Source: Bacillus infantis
Lineage (GTDB): Bacteria; Bacillota; Bacilli; Bacillales; Cytobacillaceae
Length of the DNA stretch: 64,000 nt
NCBI RefSeq assembly: GCF_020171945.1
Contig: NZ_JAIVAP010000013.1
Span: forward strand, 62,001 to 126,000
Direction: 5' to 3'
In this document: piece by piece, positions 40,758 through 48,616 of the stretch
Layout: every line of letters starts with the position of its first letter
How positions within the stretch are numbered: the first letter of the stretch is position 1
The notes under the pieces: model-generated
What the model was told of the DNA's origin: nothing
The model's input: only the letters and a program-made list of their open reading frames with translations
Database searches by the model: none
Program-made: the position numbers and the translations under genes

Positions 40758-41237
40758 ATGGCTCATGCTATTGATGTGCTGGCCGGCCAGCTGTCTGCAA
40801 ATGCGAATGATCCGAGCTGGTATGTTCCTTTTTCAGAAGCTGTTGAAGACTTATCAGAAAAAGATGCTTTTTGGAAGCCGAATGAGGAGGGCAGCAGCAT
40901 CGCCGAAATGGTGCAGCATCTTCTTTATTGGAATGAAACCTGGCAAAAGAGATATAAAAAGGGTCATGTCAATGCAGTTCCGCCCATTGGCAAAAATGAT
41001 GAAAGCTTTGCGGTGCCGGAAAATATAACCTTCAGTGATTTAAAGGAGCGGCTATTAGAGGTGCTGTTGCAGTGGCAGGATCTTCTCTCCCAAGAAAAGC
41101 TAGAAAGTGAAGTGAACGGTTTCCCTGAATCGGCGGAATGGTGGGCTATCATTGGGAATCTGTCCACACACAATGCGTACCATATTGGGCAGATGGTGTA
41201 TGTGCGGAAGCTGCAGGGGAGCTGGAGGAATAGTTAG
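40758..41237 (+). CDS. DinB-superfamily protein
   Basis: 159 residues with the three DinB histidines in MVQHLLYWNETW and THNAYHIGQMVYVRKLQG. ATG 40758 follows AAAGGAGTGAGGAGAGT. A YciI-like gene follows 59 nt later. Function unknown. Confidence 0.85.
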   Translation: MAHAIDVLAGQLSANANDPSWYVPFSEAVEDLSEKDAFWKPNEEGSSIAEMVQHLLYWNETWQKRYKKGHVNAVPPIGKNDESFAVPENITFSDLKERLLEVLLQWQDLLSQEKLESEVNGFPESAEWWAIIGNLSTHNAYHIGQMVYVRKLQGSWRNS

Positions 41238-41296
41238 GTTTTAACGGAGTTGAATTTATAACAGATATAAATTTGAGAAAAGAAGGAGGAAATTCT

Positions 41297-41650
41297 ATGC
41301 TATTCATGCTCATTGTCAAGGCCTCAAAGAATTCGGAGGGACGTAATCTTCCCAGCCCTGAACTGATGGAAGCCATGACGAAGTACAATGAAGAATTGGT
41401 TAAGGCAGGCGTAAGGGTTATGGCGAAAGGGCTGCATCCCAGTTCAGATGGAATGCGCCTTTTTTTTCCGAAACCGGGAGAAGGTCCGGTGATTACAGAA
41501 GGTCCATTTGCAGAGACGAATGAATTGATCGCCGGATTTATTCTGATTGATGTGAAGTCGAAGGAAGAAGCCATCGATTGGGCTAAGCGGATGCCGGACC
41601 CGCAGGGATATGGGGAAGGGCAGATTGAACTTAGGCAGGTGTTTGAGTGA
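41297..41650 (+). CDS. YciI/DGPF-domain protein
   Basis: 117-residue ferredoxin-like fold protein of the YCII family; LFMLIVKASKNSEGR, PSSDGMRLFF, ITEGPFAETNELIAGFILID and IELRQVFE. Homologues often sit beside ECF sigma factors; none is here. ATG 41297 follows GAAGGAGGAAATTCT. Confidence 0.85.
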   Translation: MLFMLIVKASKNSEGRNLPSPELMEAMTKYNEELVKAGVRVMAKGLHPSSDGMRLFFPKPGEGPVITEGPFAETNELIAGFILIDVKSKEEAIDWAKRMPDPQGYGEGQIELRQVFE

Positions 41651-41695
41651 GGTACGAGTGCTGGTCAAGGTGCAGGAAGCTGCTGAGGTGATTAT

Positions 41696-42130
41696 ATGAA
41701 ACTTGAATTTTACCAACTGGATAAAGTGGATAATAAACAGATAGAGTTTGCAGTAATAAGCGCCATCTATAAAGGAAAATGGGTGTATGTCAGGCATAAG
41801 GATAGAACCACATGGGAAATTGCAGGGGGACATAGAGAATTTGGAGAAAACATGGAGGAAACGGCTCAAAGAGAGTTATTTGAAGAAACAGGCTGTATAG
41901 ATGGCCAGTTGATCCCGATATGTGACTATTCATTAGGCGATACGGCTGCTAAAAAATACGGAAGGCTATACCTAGGAGTAATAAGAGAATTGGACCAGCT
42001 GCCAGCTTCAGAAATTGATGAGATCAAACTGTTTGAGGATTTACCCATAAACCTTACTTATCCGGAAATCCAGCCGAAGCTGTTCGAAAAGACATTGGCA
42101 TTTATAAAAAGCTGTGAAGCAGTGATATAG
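41696..42130 (+). CDS. Nudix hydrolase
   Basis: 144 residues; the Nudix box is GGHREFGENMEETAQRELFE + ETG, with all REx2E residues. The start (MKLEFYQL) and tail suggest the Bacillus YtkD/MutT-like group; substrate unknown. ATG 41696 follows GAGGTGATTAT. First of four Nudix genes within 6.6 kb. Confidence 0.88.
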   Translation: MKLEFYQLDKVDNKQIEFAVISAIYKGKWVYVRHKDRTTWEIAGGHREFGENMEETAQRELFEETGCIDGQLIPICDYSLGDTAAKKYGRLYLGVIRELDQLPASEIDEIKLFEDLPINLTYPEIQPKLFEKTLAFIKSCEAVI

Positions 42131-42163
42131 AATAAGTAAACTGCATTGCTTCAGCTTTTTTTT
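42107..42163 (+). terminator. Intrinsic terminator after the Nudix gene
   Basis: AAAAGCTGTGAAGCAGT pairs imperfectly with ACTGCATTGCTTCAGCTTTT, overlapping the stop and followed by a T-run. Confidence 0.65.
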
Positions 42164-42245
42164 AGATAAACACCCTTTTGGATAAAAAAGGAATTCTCAT
42201 ATTCTCTCTAGAATCTATATATAAATCAACTATAGGAGCGCGAAT

Positions 42246-42705
42246 ATGCACAAAGTCCCTAAACATATTAATGCGGTTTCAGCGTTTATTAAAAACGAAA
42301 AGGATGAAGTACTGCTGGTAAAGGTTCAATGGAGAAAGGATACATGGGAAATGCCCGGGGGCCAGGTGGAGCTGGGGGAGCCGCTGGATCAGGCAGTCGC
42401 AAGGGAAGTTCTTGAGGAAACCGGAATTCATATCAAGCCAGTTGGCATCACAGGCGTATATTATAATTCGGCCAAGCAAATATTATCAGTTGTTTTTAAG
42501 GCAGCATACATTAGCGGAGATCAAATTTCCGCCTGAAGAGATCCAGGAAGCCGGGTTCGTACTGTTAAATGAACACAATATTGGCCAATATATAACCCGC
42601 CCCCATATGAAGTCACGGACAATGGATGCGATGAAATCGAAGAATATCGTTCCCTATGAGACTTGGGAAATGGATCCTTATAACTTGGCAGGCAGATTAT
42701 ATTAG
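42246..42705 (+). pseudogene. Nudix hydrolase with +1 frameshift
   Basis: The first frame gives a complete Nudix box (GGQVELGEPLDQAVAREVLE + ETG) and stops at 42536. The missing C-terminal part continues in the next frame from about 42516 (EIKFPPEEIQEAGFVLLNEH ... MDPYNLAGRLY). One extra base (or two missing) near 42513-42520 explains it. The catalytic box is intact, so a truncated protein could still be made. Real mutation and sequencing error cannot be told apart. Confidence 0.8.
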
Positions 42706-42763
42706 TTTCTTTGATCTTGCAGGTTTTATTTACTGATAGAGAAATTGAAGGAGTGCACCCCTT

Positions 42764-43339
42764 ATGATCCATTGGTTCCGCCGCTTGCCCCAAATCAATA
42801 TGAATTCCTCAGAATGGACCCCTTTCATACAGAACAGCTGGTTTCGGGAACACTTTATGAAATTTGCTTATTTACTTCAGCTTGCTGTTTTTTTGGTGCC
42901 TGGCCTCTTGGGAGGGCTTTTTACTGGAATTCCCCTATATATTCTGATTCTAATAGGAATTGCGGTCTTCCTTTTTCACGAATTTCTGCATATTGTCACC
43001 ATATATAAAAAAGGTGATATAAGCCTGACTTTCAGCGGGATATTTTTTTGGCTGAATACCAATGCCGTTTTATCAAAAAGAAGATTCTTGGTCTTTATGA
43101 CTCTGCCGTTTATAGGATTATCAGTAGTGCCAGCCTTTGTGGCGATTTTCGTATCAGGGGATATTCAGACCCTCCTAATATTTGTGAGTTGGATTAATTT
43201 CATTTTTTCTGCTGCAGATATTATCAATTCGGTATTGATAATAATCAAGCCGAGAGGTGCAGTGTTCTGCAGGGGGTATTATCGGATCGTTCAGCAGCAG
43301 GATCTGATAGAGGATATAGGAGAAGATGCCGGAGTATAA
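42764..43339 (+). CDS. DUF3267 putative zincin membrane protease
   Basis: 191 residues with four hydrophobic segments. The zinc-protease motif HEFLH (HExxH) sits in segment 2 (FLFHEFLHIVTIYKKG), and a later Asp in SAADIINS could complete the site, as in DUF3267 proteins. Probably a membrane-embedded metallopeptidase. ATG 42764 follows GAAGGAGTGCACCCCTT. Confidence 0.8.
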   Translation: MIHWFRRLPQINMNSSEWTPFIQNSWFREHFMKFAYLLQLAVFLVPGLLGGLFTGIPLYILILIGIAVFLFHEFLHIVTIYKKGDISLTFSGIFFWLNTNAVLSKRRFLVFMTLPFIGLSVVPAFVAIFVSGDIQTLLIFVSWINFIFSAADIINSVLIIIKPRGAVFCRGYYRIVQQQDLIEDIGEDAGV

Positions 43340-43389
43340 CCCCTTATTAACCAACAGGAATTTTATCTTTTTATATGGAGGCAGCACAC

Positions 43390-43737
43390 TTGAAACCGCT
43401 AACGTGTATCATTGGAGTATCAATTTTAAGTCTGTCAATTGTAATTTCTGCTTTTATTATAGGTAATAGCATAAAGTCTGCTGATAAAAATGGGCAGACG
43501 CAGCCTCTAACATATTCAGCAAATGATGTAATGACCATCAATCAGCTTTCCGGTTATTTACAGATAAGCGAAGATTTAATAGAAAAGATCATCAGGGAAG
43601 ATATGTCAGCAAAAGCTAATTTAAGTACGTACGATACATACCAGTTTATACCTTATTTAGAAATAGATGAACAGAAAAGATTTATTAAATCAGAGATAGA
43701 CGAATGGCTGAAGTATAAAAATAACCATACTGATTAA
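43390..43737 (+). CDS. Membrane-anchored protein with excisionase-like HTH
   Basis: 115 residues. A membrane segment at ~7-28 (IIGVSILSLSIVISAFIIG) is followed by a helix-turn-helix of the excisionase/MerR-like class: MTINQLSGYLQISEDLIEKI ... IPYLEIDEQKRFIKSEIDEW. The HTH would face the cytoplasm only if the anchor is oriented N-out. TTG 43390 has TATGGAGG upstream; ATG 43375 lies before that signal. Confidence 0.6.
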   Translation: MKPLTCIIGVSILSLSIVISAFIIGNSIKSADKNGQTQPLTYSANDVMTINQLSGYLQISEDLIEKIIREDMSAKANLSTYDTYQFIPYLEIDEQKRFIKSEIDEWLKYKNNHTD

Positions 43738-43783
43738 CGGTAGAAAAACCCTTTGCGATTATCACTTCATGGAAAAATAAAAT

Positions 43784-43810
43784 AAGCCAAGAGATATAAA
43801 TCCCTTGGCC
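43784..43810. repeat. Diverged single repeat module
   Basis: AAGCCAAGAGATATAAATCC + CTTGGCC; ends are those of the dispersed family, the centre has diverged. It lies directly before the minus-strand gene end at 43819. Confidence 0.5.
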
Positions 43811-43818
43811 AATCTATG

Positions 43819-44181
43819 CTATTGGTAATGCTTCAGCATCATGGGAGTATAAGAATCCAAGGGCAGGGGTCTTAGTGAGAGGGTGGTATCAAAGGAGTAT
43901 ATATGGCTGCTTTGGGCCAGCTTAAGGCATTTATACATGGCTTTTCCGCCAACCGCATTTGCTGAATGAACGGTTATATGGTCTGCAGAAAGTTTTTCCC
44001 TGACCATAATATTGACTAGCAGCATACCGTTTTCTCTTTTGCTTTCCAGGTCATGGTCCAGTGATAAGTGGCCAATTTCGCAGGTTCGGAGCAGTTCCAG
44101 GCATTCCACAATTGTATTAACATATACGAAGCCATCCGGCGGTTTCCTGTAGTCATCTAAGAATACATTAATTTTTTTCAA
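43819..44181 (-). CDS. Cyclic-phosphate processing receiver-domain protein
   Basis: 120 residues with a receiver-like fold: INVFLDDYRKPPDGFVYVNT (Asp pair) and HLSLDHDLESKRENGM (third Asp), then DHITVHSANAVGGKAMYKCL. This is the cPP-Receiver family found with RNA repair systems. Start TTG 44181 has AAGGGGGCG upstream. The leader contains a hairpin that would hide this signal, shared with the gene at 46916. Confidence 0.75.
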   Translation of the reverse strand: MKKINVFLDDYRKPPDGFVYVNTIVECLELLRTCEIGHLSLDHDLESKRENGMLLVNIMVREKLSADHITVHSANAVGGKAMYKCLKLAQSSHIYSFDTTLSLRPLPLDSYTPMMLKHYQ

Positions 44182-44182
44182 A

Positions 44183-44230
44183 TGATTTCGCCCCCTTACT
44201 TAGCTTAGGGGTGACTAAGAAAAGTCTCTT
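44183..44230 (-). promoter_or_regulatory. Leader motif A with Shine-Dalgarno sequestering stem
   Basis: On the minus strand GAGACTTTTCTTAGTCACCC is followed by CTAAGCTAAGTAAGGGGGCG. GACT..AGTC can form a small hairpin, or CCCCT can pair with the ribosome binding site AGGGG. Nearly the same block is at 47157-47210. Confidence 0.5.
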
Positions 44231-44429
44231 GTCCCTTTGGATGAGTCAACTAAACCATAACACACCTTTACCACAAAGGCTAACATTCTTTACTATGGCA
44301 GTCAGCTAAACTGTTAACGCAAATATTCATAAATCCAACCGTTTATACCCTAAACTGTTACATTTATCCCGCCTTATTCGTTTAATCAATATAAGGTTAA
44401 TATCCAATAAATACCATTTGGGTTGCTGC

Positions 44430-44456
44430 ACGGGGAGCTTTTCCCGTCCTTTTTTA
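44430..44456 (+). terminator. Terminator just before the 44477 gene
   Basis: ACGGGGA and TTCCCGT with a GCTT loop (one mismatch), then CCTTTTTTAATTTTT; it ends directly before the gene's GAGGAGG signal, so it may be a leader attenuator. Confidence 0.65.
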
Positions 44457-44476
44457 ATTTTTGAGGAGGGATATAG

Positions 44477-45013
44477 TTGGAAATTAAATTTTCAAATAGG
44501 CCGAAGATATTTACTTTAGGGCTTATCTTTGCTTTGGGGTGGCTTCCTCTGGGCTTTCTGGTAATGATGTTTTATCAAAAAGTAAATATATTCCCTGGCA
44601 CTGTTTATTTTCAGGATACACCGAGTAAAGCCTATATGGTGAATATAGTGGGCGGACTGCTTATATCAGCCGGTGTTCTGGCTTTCTTGTTTGAGAAAAT
44701 TTGGATGAAATCTGTTGGTGTGCTTACTATATTGATTGCATTTGTACTTATTTTTACTGCCCTTCATACATACACCTATATTGACTCAACAGGGATTCAC
44801 CATACATCGCTAAAAGGATTTAAAGAAGAAGTAACTTTGTGGGACGAAATCGATCAGGTTGTCATTGTTCTCAATAATAGCAAGCCAGAACAGCTGGAGT
44901 TTGAAAGTGAAAATGACACGTTTATCTATACATTAAAAGAATATATGCCCAGAATGGAGCTTAGAGAATGGCTGGATGGCATGGGTGTTGAATACAGCGA
45001 GAGGAATATGTGA
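44477..45013 (+). CDS. Membrane protein with C-terminal PH-like domain (paralogue of the 35633 gene)
   Basis: 178 residues: three membrane segments, then a beta-rich part (STGIHHTSLKGFKEEVTLWD, EIDQVVIVLNN, LEFESENDTFIYTLKEYM). Organisation and several positions match the 35633 protein. TTG 44477 follows GAGGAGGGATATAG. Function unknown. Confidence 0.65.
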   Translation: MEIKFSNRPKIFTLGLIFALGWLPLGFLVMMFYQKVNIFPGTVYFQDTPSKAYMVNIVGGLLISAGVLAFLFEKIWMKSVGVLTILIAFVLIFTALHTYTYIDSTGIHHTSLKGFKEEVTLWDEIDQVVIVLNNSKPEQLEFESENDTFIYTLKEYMPRMELREWLDGMGVEYSERNM

Positions 45014-45175
45014 CCAATCACACTTCTTTGTGAAGATTGATTTTTTATCTGGACAGGATACTTGAAAGCAGGAGCAGATGCCAAACAGGCGGTTTGTTCT
45101 TGTTTCAAAAAAGTACAGGCATCTGGTTAAAACTGGTATATTATAGTAAAGGCATCTTATGAACGGAGAGATACG

Positions 45176-45403
45176 ATGGAAAAAAGGTTAAGGGCCATGC
45201 TCATCTTTCCAGCTGTGTTATTAGTCATTTTCTCATTGAACTATGATTGATATAGTGAGCTGCTATACATCGCTTATATCTTATTGTCATTAAATCTGAT
45301 TATGCTGGGCATCCAAGCCTTCAGAGAAAACAAAAAATCCCTTTTTGCTTACGGCATCACAGCTATATCGCTTTTGACCATTTTCCTCGCACTGCAATTG
45401 TAA
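45176..45403 (+). pseudogene. Small membrane protein gene with an in-frame TGA
   Basis: ATG 45176 opens MEKRLRAMLIFPAVLLVIFS + LNYD, then TGA at 45248, and the same frame goes on YSELLYIAYILLSLNLIMLG ... LLTIFLALQL to a TAA at 45403. The whole would be a 75-residue three-span protein; a TGG to TGA change fits the aromatic context. A good signal is absent (GGAGAGATACG). Confidence 0.65.
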
Positions 45404-45483
45404 TTAAAATAGCGGATTTTTAAGTTGAAAACAGCTGCTGGCCAGGGAAGTTATTTACCAAGAGTGGAGGTGCATCTTAACTT

Positions 45484-45930
45484 ATGAGTAATGTGCATTT
45501 CAGAAACATTTATGCTTCTAATGAATATGAAGTCAGGAATATCAAACTAAAACCCGGGCAGGAAAAGTTCATTGAAACTGTAGATGAGTGTTTAGAAGAA
45601 GCGGGTACTTACAGTGAATGGCAGCCGATGGCTGTATATTGGGATGAAGAAGTGATTGGCTTTGCCATGTACGGTTCTTTTGGCCCCAATAAAGATACTT
45701 GGATTGACAGAATCATGATTGATGAAAAATATCAGGGTAAAGGCCTGGGTAAGTTGGCGATGCTGAAACTGATTGAGATTGCTTCAAGAGAATATGATGT
45801 AAATGTTATCTACTTAAGTATTAAAGAAGAGAACAGAACAGCTTACAGCTTATACAAAAGTATCGGTTTTGAGTATATGAATGAAAGAGATCCGCAGAAT
45901 GGAGAGCTCTTATTTAAGTATACGATTTGA
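45484..45930 (+). CDS. GNAT-family acetyltransferase (spermidine/spermine acetyltransferase-like)
   Basis: 148-residue N-acetyltransferase. Acetyl-CoA loop YQGKGLGKLAM, motif B NVIYLSIKEENRTAYSLYKS + IGFEY. The N-terminal NIKLKPGQEKFIETVDECLE and TYSEWQPMAVYWDEEVIGFA pattern matches BltD/polyamine acetyltransferases. Start 45484 has GGAGGTGCATCTTAACTT upstream. Confidence 0.85.
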   Translation: MSNVHFRNIYASNEYEVRNIKLKPGQEKFIETVDECLEEAGTYSEWQPMAVYWDEEVIGFAMYGSFGPNKDTWIDRIMIDEKYQGKGLGKLAMLKLIEIASREYDVNVIYLSIKEENRTAYSLYKSIGFEYMNERDPQNGELLFKYTI

Positions 45931-45960
45931 GAAGAAGCTGCTGTCCCGGTTTAAAGAATT

Positions 45961-45988
45961 GGGCCAAGGTACCTGTCCCCCTGGCTCT
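45961..45988. repeat. Repeat, single module, copy q
   Basis: GGGCCAAGGTACCTGTCCCC + CTGGCTCTTTTTT, a terminator-like module 31 nt after the GNAT gene. Confidence 0.8.
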
Positions 45989-46108
45989 TTTTTGATTTTT
46001 GAAGGATAAACTGTTGACAGTTAAAATTAATTTATGATATTATTAAAAATTTGATAAAAATTTATATGTGTGTTAAGGTTAAGGTAGTTGCAATATGGAG
46101 GGGATTAT

Positions 46109-46570
46109 TTGTTTCAGGTTGACGATAATGTTGTTTATCCAATGCATGGAGTAGGGATCATTAAAGCGATAGAAGAAAAGGAAATCTTAGGGGAAAAACA
46201 ACAGTATTATGTCATAGAAATGTTGATCGGCAATATGGAAGTCATGATTCCTGCGGGTAAAATAGTGAGTTCAGGTATACGTCCTGTTACTGATATAGTT
46301 GCGCTAAAAAACCTTATAAACATCTTTCAAAACGGAGAAACAGATAGAGTACTGCCTTGGAAGCAAAGGTATAAAGTGAACACGGATAAAATAAAAACGG
46401 GCAAAATTCAAGAATGTACGGAAGTTGTACGTGATTTAATGCGTATGAAGAAAGAAAAAGCACTTAACACAAGCGAAAGACAAATGTTGAACAACGCACA
46501 TGAAATTTTGATCAGCGAACTGGGACTAATGAAGGGAATCACTGAAACTCAAATAAAAAGCTTCTGTTAA
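46109..46570 (+). CDS. CarD-family transcriptional regulator
   Basis: 153 residues. The N-terminal RNA-polymerase-interacting Tudor-like domain shows FQVDDNVVYPMHGVGIIKAI and YYVIEMLIGNMEVMIP; the helical C-terminal DNA-binding part is VVRDLMRMKKEKALNTSERQ ... AHEILISELGLMKG. CarD/YdeB proteins bind RNA polymerase beta and affect promoter opening. TTG 46109 follows TGGAGGGGATTAT. A TTGACA box lies at about 46014. Confidence 0.88.
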   Translation: MFQVDDNVVYPMHGVGIIKAIEEKEILGEKQQYYVIEMLIGNMEVMIPAGKIVSSGIRPVTDIVALKNLINIFQNGETDRVLPWKQRYKVNTDKIKTGKIQECTEVVRDLMRMKKEKALNTSERQMLNNAHEILISELGLMKGITETQIKSFC

Positions 46571-46901
46571 AGCTATAGAGTAAATACCCTGAATCTTTTG
46601 GCAGTAAAGGTGCCAGGGCACTCTACTTCTTCAATTCACCTTTAGAATTAACCTCTTTGTTATTTCTGTCTATCCATTTCAATTTCTACGATTACAATAT
46701 CATCAAATAACTCATAAAACAGTCACTCGATTTTTAAGTTAATCCTGATTCACACTGGCACGGACAAGGAGCCGTAATGATGAAAGAGAGGCAGGGCTTT
46801 CGTTGTTTTAGGTATACAATATAAGAGACAATGGGGCAGTTTTGCTTTCCTATTTTTATAGGGCAGGGATAGAAAACTGGCTTTCCGTCCTGCAGGCAAA
46901 C
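46571..46901. other. Intergenic stretch
   Basis: About 330 bp with no supported gene. It is AT-rich with no repeat copy or clear promoter recognised. Confidence 0.4.
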
Positions 46902-46929
46902 AAAAAAACCTCTAATCAGAGGTTTTTTT
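46902..46929 (-). terminator. Intrinsic terminator of the 46916 gene
   Basis: AAAAAAACCTCT and AGAGGTTTTTTT (12 bp) with a 4-nt loop; symmetrical, overlapping the minus-strand stop codon. Confidence 0.85.
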
Positions 46930-47152
46930 GCAATTTAGAATTTATTTCATTGTCAATCGCTTTGAGTGTTGATTCTACTGTATAAAATGTGTCAACAGCA
47001 TGTGTATGGGCATGTGTGACTTCGAATAGATTTTCTTTATAGCATACATACAATACCGGCTGCTGGTCGTCATCATTAAAAGTTAATGAAATTTCACAGT
47101 TAGGATATTCCTGTATGGTAGTTAACATTGTTCTCATATGGTCTAGAGACAT
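46916..47152 (-). CDS. Small conserved-looking cytosolic protein, unknown
   Basis: 78 residues: an N-terminal helix (LDHMRTMLTTIQEYPNCEIS), strands (LTFNDDDQQPVLYVCY, NLFEVTHAHTHAVDTFYTVE) and a C-terminal helix. Its size and order recall DUF1797-type proteins, but I cannot confirm it. Start ATG 47152 is 10 nt after GGAGG, and that signal is within a hairpin-forming leader (motif B). Confidence 0.65.
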   Translation of the reverse strand: MSLDHMRTMLTTIQEYPNCEISLTFNDDDQQPVLYVCYKENLFEVTHAHTHAVDTFYTVESTLKAIDNEINSKLQKNL

Positions 47153-47156
47153 ATAG

Positions 47157-47210
47157 TCTTAGCCTCCTTCCACTATGGGGGGAGGTGACTAAGCAAAGTC
47201 TCATAGTTCC
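47157..47210 (-). promoter_or_regulatory. Leader motif B with Shine-Dalgarno sequestering stem
   Basis: On the minus strand GAGACTTTGCTTAGTCACCT is followed by a C-run, a short loop and GGAAGGAGGCTAAGACT. AGTC-A-CCTCC can pair with GGAGG-CTA-AGACT, hiding the ribosome binding site; alternatively GACT...AGTC closes a small 5' hairpin. Shares the 19-mer GAGACTTTKCTTAGTCACC with motif A. Confidence 0.5.
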
Positions 47211-47346
47211 CAACATATTTTTTTTTAATATCATAAGTATAGCATACTTTGTGTTTTTTATCCTGAAAGAAGACCCCGTTGGTAAAAGAAGGAATTTTTA
47301 CTCGCGATAAAGAAAGGGTTGTAAGGCAGAAAAAAGGAGTGTGTTC

Positions 47347-47769
47347 ATGAAAAGGGTAGATGTGGTCTATTCACTTATCTTTGACGAAAAACAGGAGAAG
47401 GTATTGGTTGTAAAGAATTCCAAATATGATAACTGGTCTTTGCCGGGCGGTTCGGTTGAAGCTGGAGAAACTCTATCACAAGCGGCTGTTCGGGAAGCTA
47501 AAGAAGAAACAGGTCTAACGATTGAGGTTGATCACATACTTTCTGTAAATGAAGCGATGATGATGAATCATGATCATCATGCCGTTTTCATTACATTTAA
47601 AGCAAGGATCATAAGCGGTGAAATCAGTATACAAGATACTGAAACGATAGCAGAAGTAAAATGGGTAAGCTTAGAAACTGCTGATGAAATGATGCCTTAT
47701 CATAAAAATGGAATCAAGCAGTTGCTGAAACAATCTGCTTCTTATGTCTTTCAAGGGGAAGTGCAGTAG
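47347..47769 (+). CDS. Nudix hydrolase
   Basis: 140 residues; Nudix box GGSVEAGETLSQAAVREAKE + ETG complete. Preceded by KYDNWSLP and followed by a histidine-rich loop (MMNHDHHAVF). ATG 47347 is 8 nt after AAGGAG. Substrate unknown. Confidence 0.9.
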   Translation: MKRVDVVYSLIFDEKQEKVLVVKNSKYDNWSLPGGSVEAGETLSQAAVREAKEETGLTIEVDHILSVNEAMMMNHDHHAVFITFKARIISGEISIQDTETIAEVKWVSLETADEMMPYHKNGIKQLLKQSASYVFQGEVQ

Positions 47770-47806
47770 CTAAAGAAGATGACGCCATTTAAGAAAGGAA
47801 CAAAAG

Positions 47807-48271
47807 ATGCCTTACCATATGAGGGTTAGAGCAGGTGCAGTCATTATCGAGCAGGACAGAATTCTGCTGACAGAGTATAACGACCCAAACAGAGGGATTG
47901 TGTATGATTTGCCTGCAGGAGGAGTGGAACCGGGCGAGTCTATTATTGATGCCGTAAAAAGAGAAGCTAAAGAAGAGGCATGCATAGAAGTGGAGGTTGG
48001 TCCATTGGCCTTTGTCTACGAATATGCACCTCATCTGACAGGCGAAAAATATGGGCCGGTCCATACTCTAGTATTGATGTTTGAATGTACTAGACTAAGC
48101 GGCTTGGCTGCAAGGCTTCCAGAACAGCCAGATCCTAATCAAACTGGTGTAAAATGGATAGCATTATCCCAGCTCGAAGAGATCCAGCTATATGCGGACA
48201 TAGGAAAGCAAATCCAGGATTATGCCTTACATAAGAGGAATATTGATCTGATTGAGGAACATCGGCTTTAA
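47807..48271 (+). CDS. Nudix hydrolase
   Basis: 154 residues; box GGVEPGESIIDAVKREAKEE + A with Cys-Ile in place of the usual Gly-Hyd, otherwise complete, after YDLPA. ATG 47807 follows GAAAGGAACAAAAG. It starts 37 nt after the previous Nudix gene, so both are probably co-transcribed. Confidence 0.88.
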   Translation: MPYHMRVRAGAVIIEQDRILLTEYNDPNRGIVYDLPAGGVEPGESIIDAVKREAKEEACIEVEVGPLAFVYEYAPHLTGEKYGPVHTLVLMFECTRLSGLAARLPEQPDPNQTGVKWIALSQLEEIQLYADIGKQIQDYALHKRNIDLIEEHRL

Positions 48272-48333
48272 TATAGACAAATCATTCACATAAGGAGATA
48301 GGGGGCGTGCCTGTTGTACAGGTTTTACGGATT

Positions 48334-48360
48334 GGGCCAAGGGACCTGACCCCCTGGCTC
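48334..48360. repeat. Repeat, single module, copy r
   Basis: GGGCCAAGGGACCTGACCCC + CTGGCTCTTT; a small membrane-protein frame is open through it. Confidence 0.8.
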
Positions 48361-48407
48361 TTTATTTTGCGATCTTGGCAATCGCATCTTTTTTCACAGG
48401 AGAAATC

Positions 48408-48512
48408 GTGACTTTTATAATGCTTGGTTTTATATTATTGAGCTTGAATAATATCAATAGCACACTGAAAAAAATACAGAATAGTATCGATAAACCCGAT
48501 CCGAAAGAGTAG
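48408..48512 (+). CDS. Small membrane protein, possibly 5'-truncated by a repeat
   Basis: 34 codons from GTG 48408 (AGGAGAAATC upstream): MTFIMLGFILLSLNNINSTL then KKIQNSIDKPDPKE. The same frame is open upstream to the repeat and would encode a second membrane segment (LYFAILAIASFFTGEIV), which suggests that an older two-span gene lost its start when the repeat arrived. Confidence 0.5.
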   Translation: MTFIMLGFILLSLNNINSTLKKIQNSIDKPDPKE

Positions 48513-48543
48513 TCTTTTTGCGAAAAAGCATCCCCATTAGGTG

Positions 48544-48605
48544 CCCGTCCCCGCTTTGTAGAAGTTTTACTGATAGCGGGGTCAGGGGACGTTTTTTGTT
48601 TTTTA
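48544..48605 (+). terminator. Intrinsic terminator
   Basis: CGTCCCC and GGGGACG with inner CGC/GCG pairs around a long loop, then TTTTTTGTTTTTT. Confidence 0.7.
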
Positions 48606-48616
48606 AAATTGGTTCT

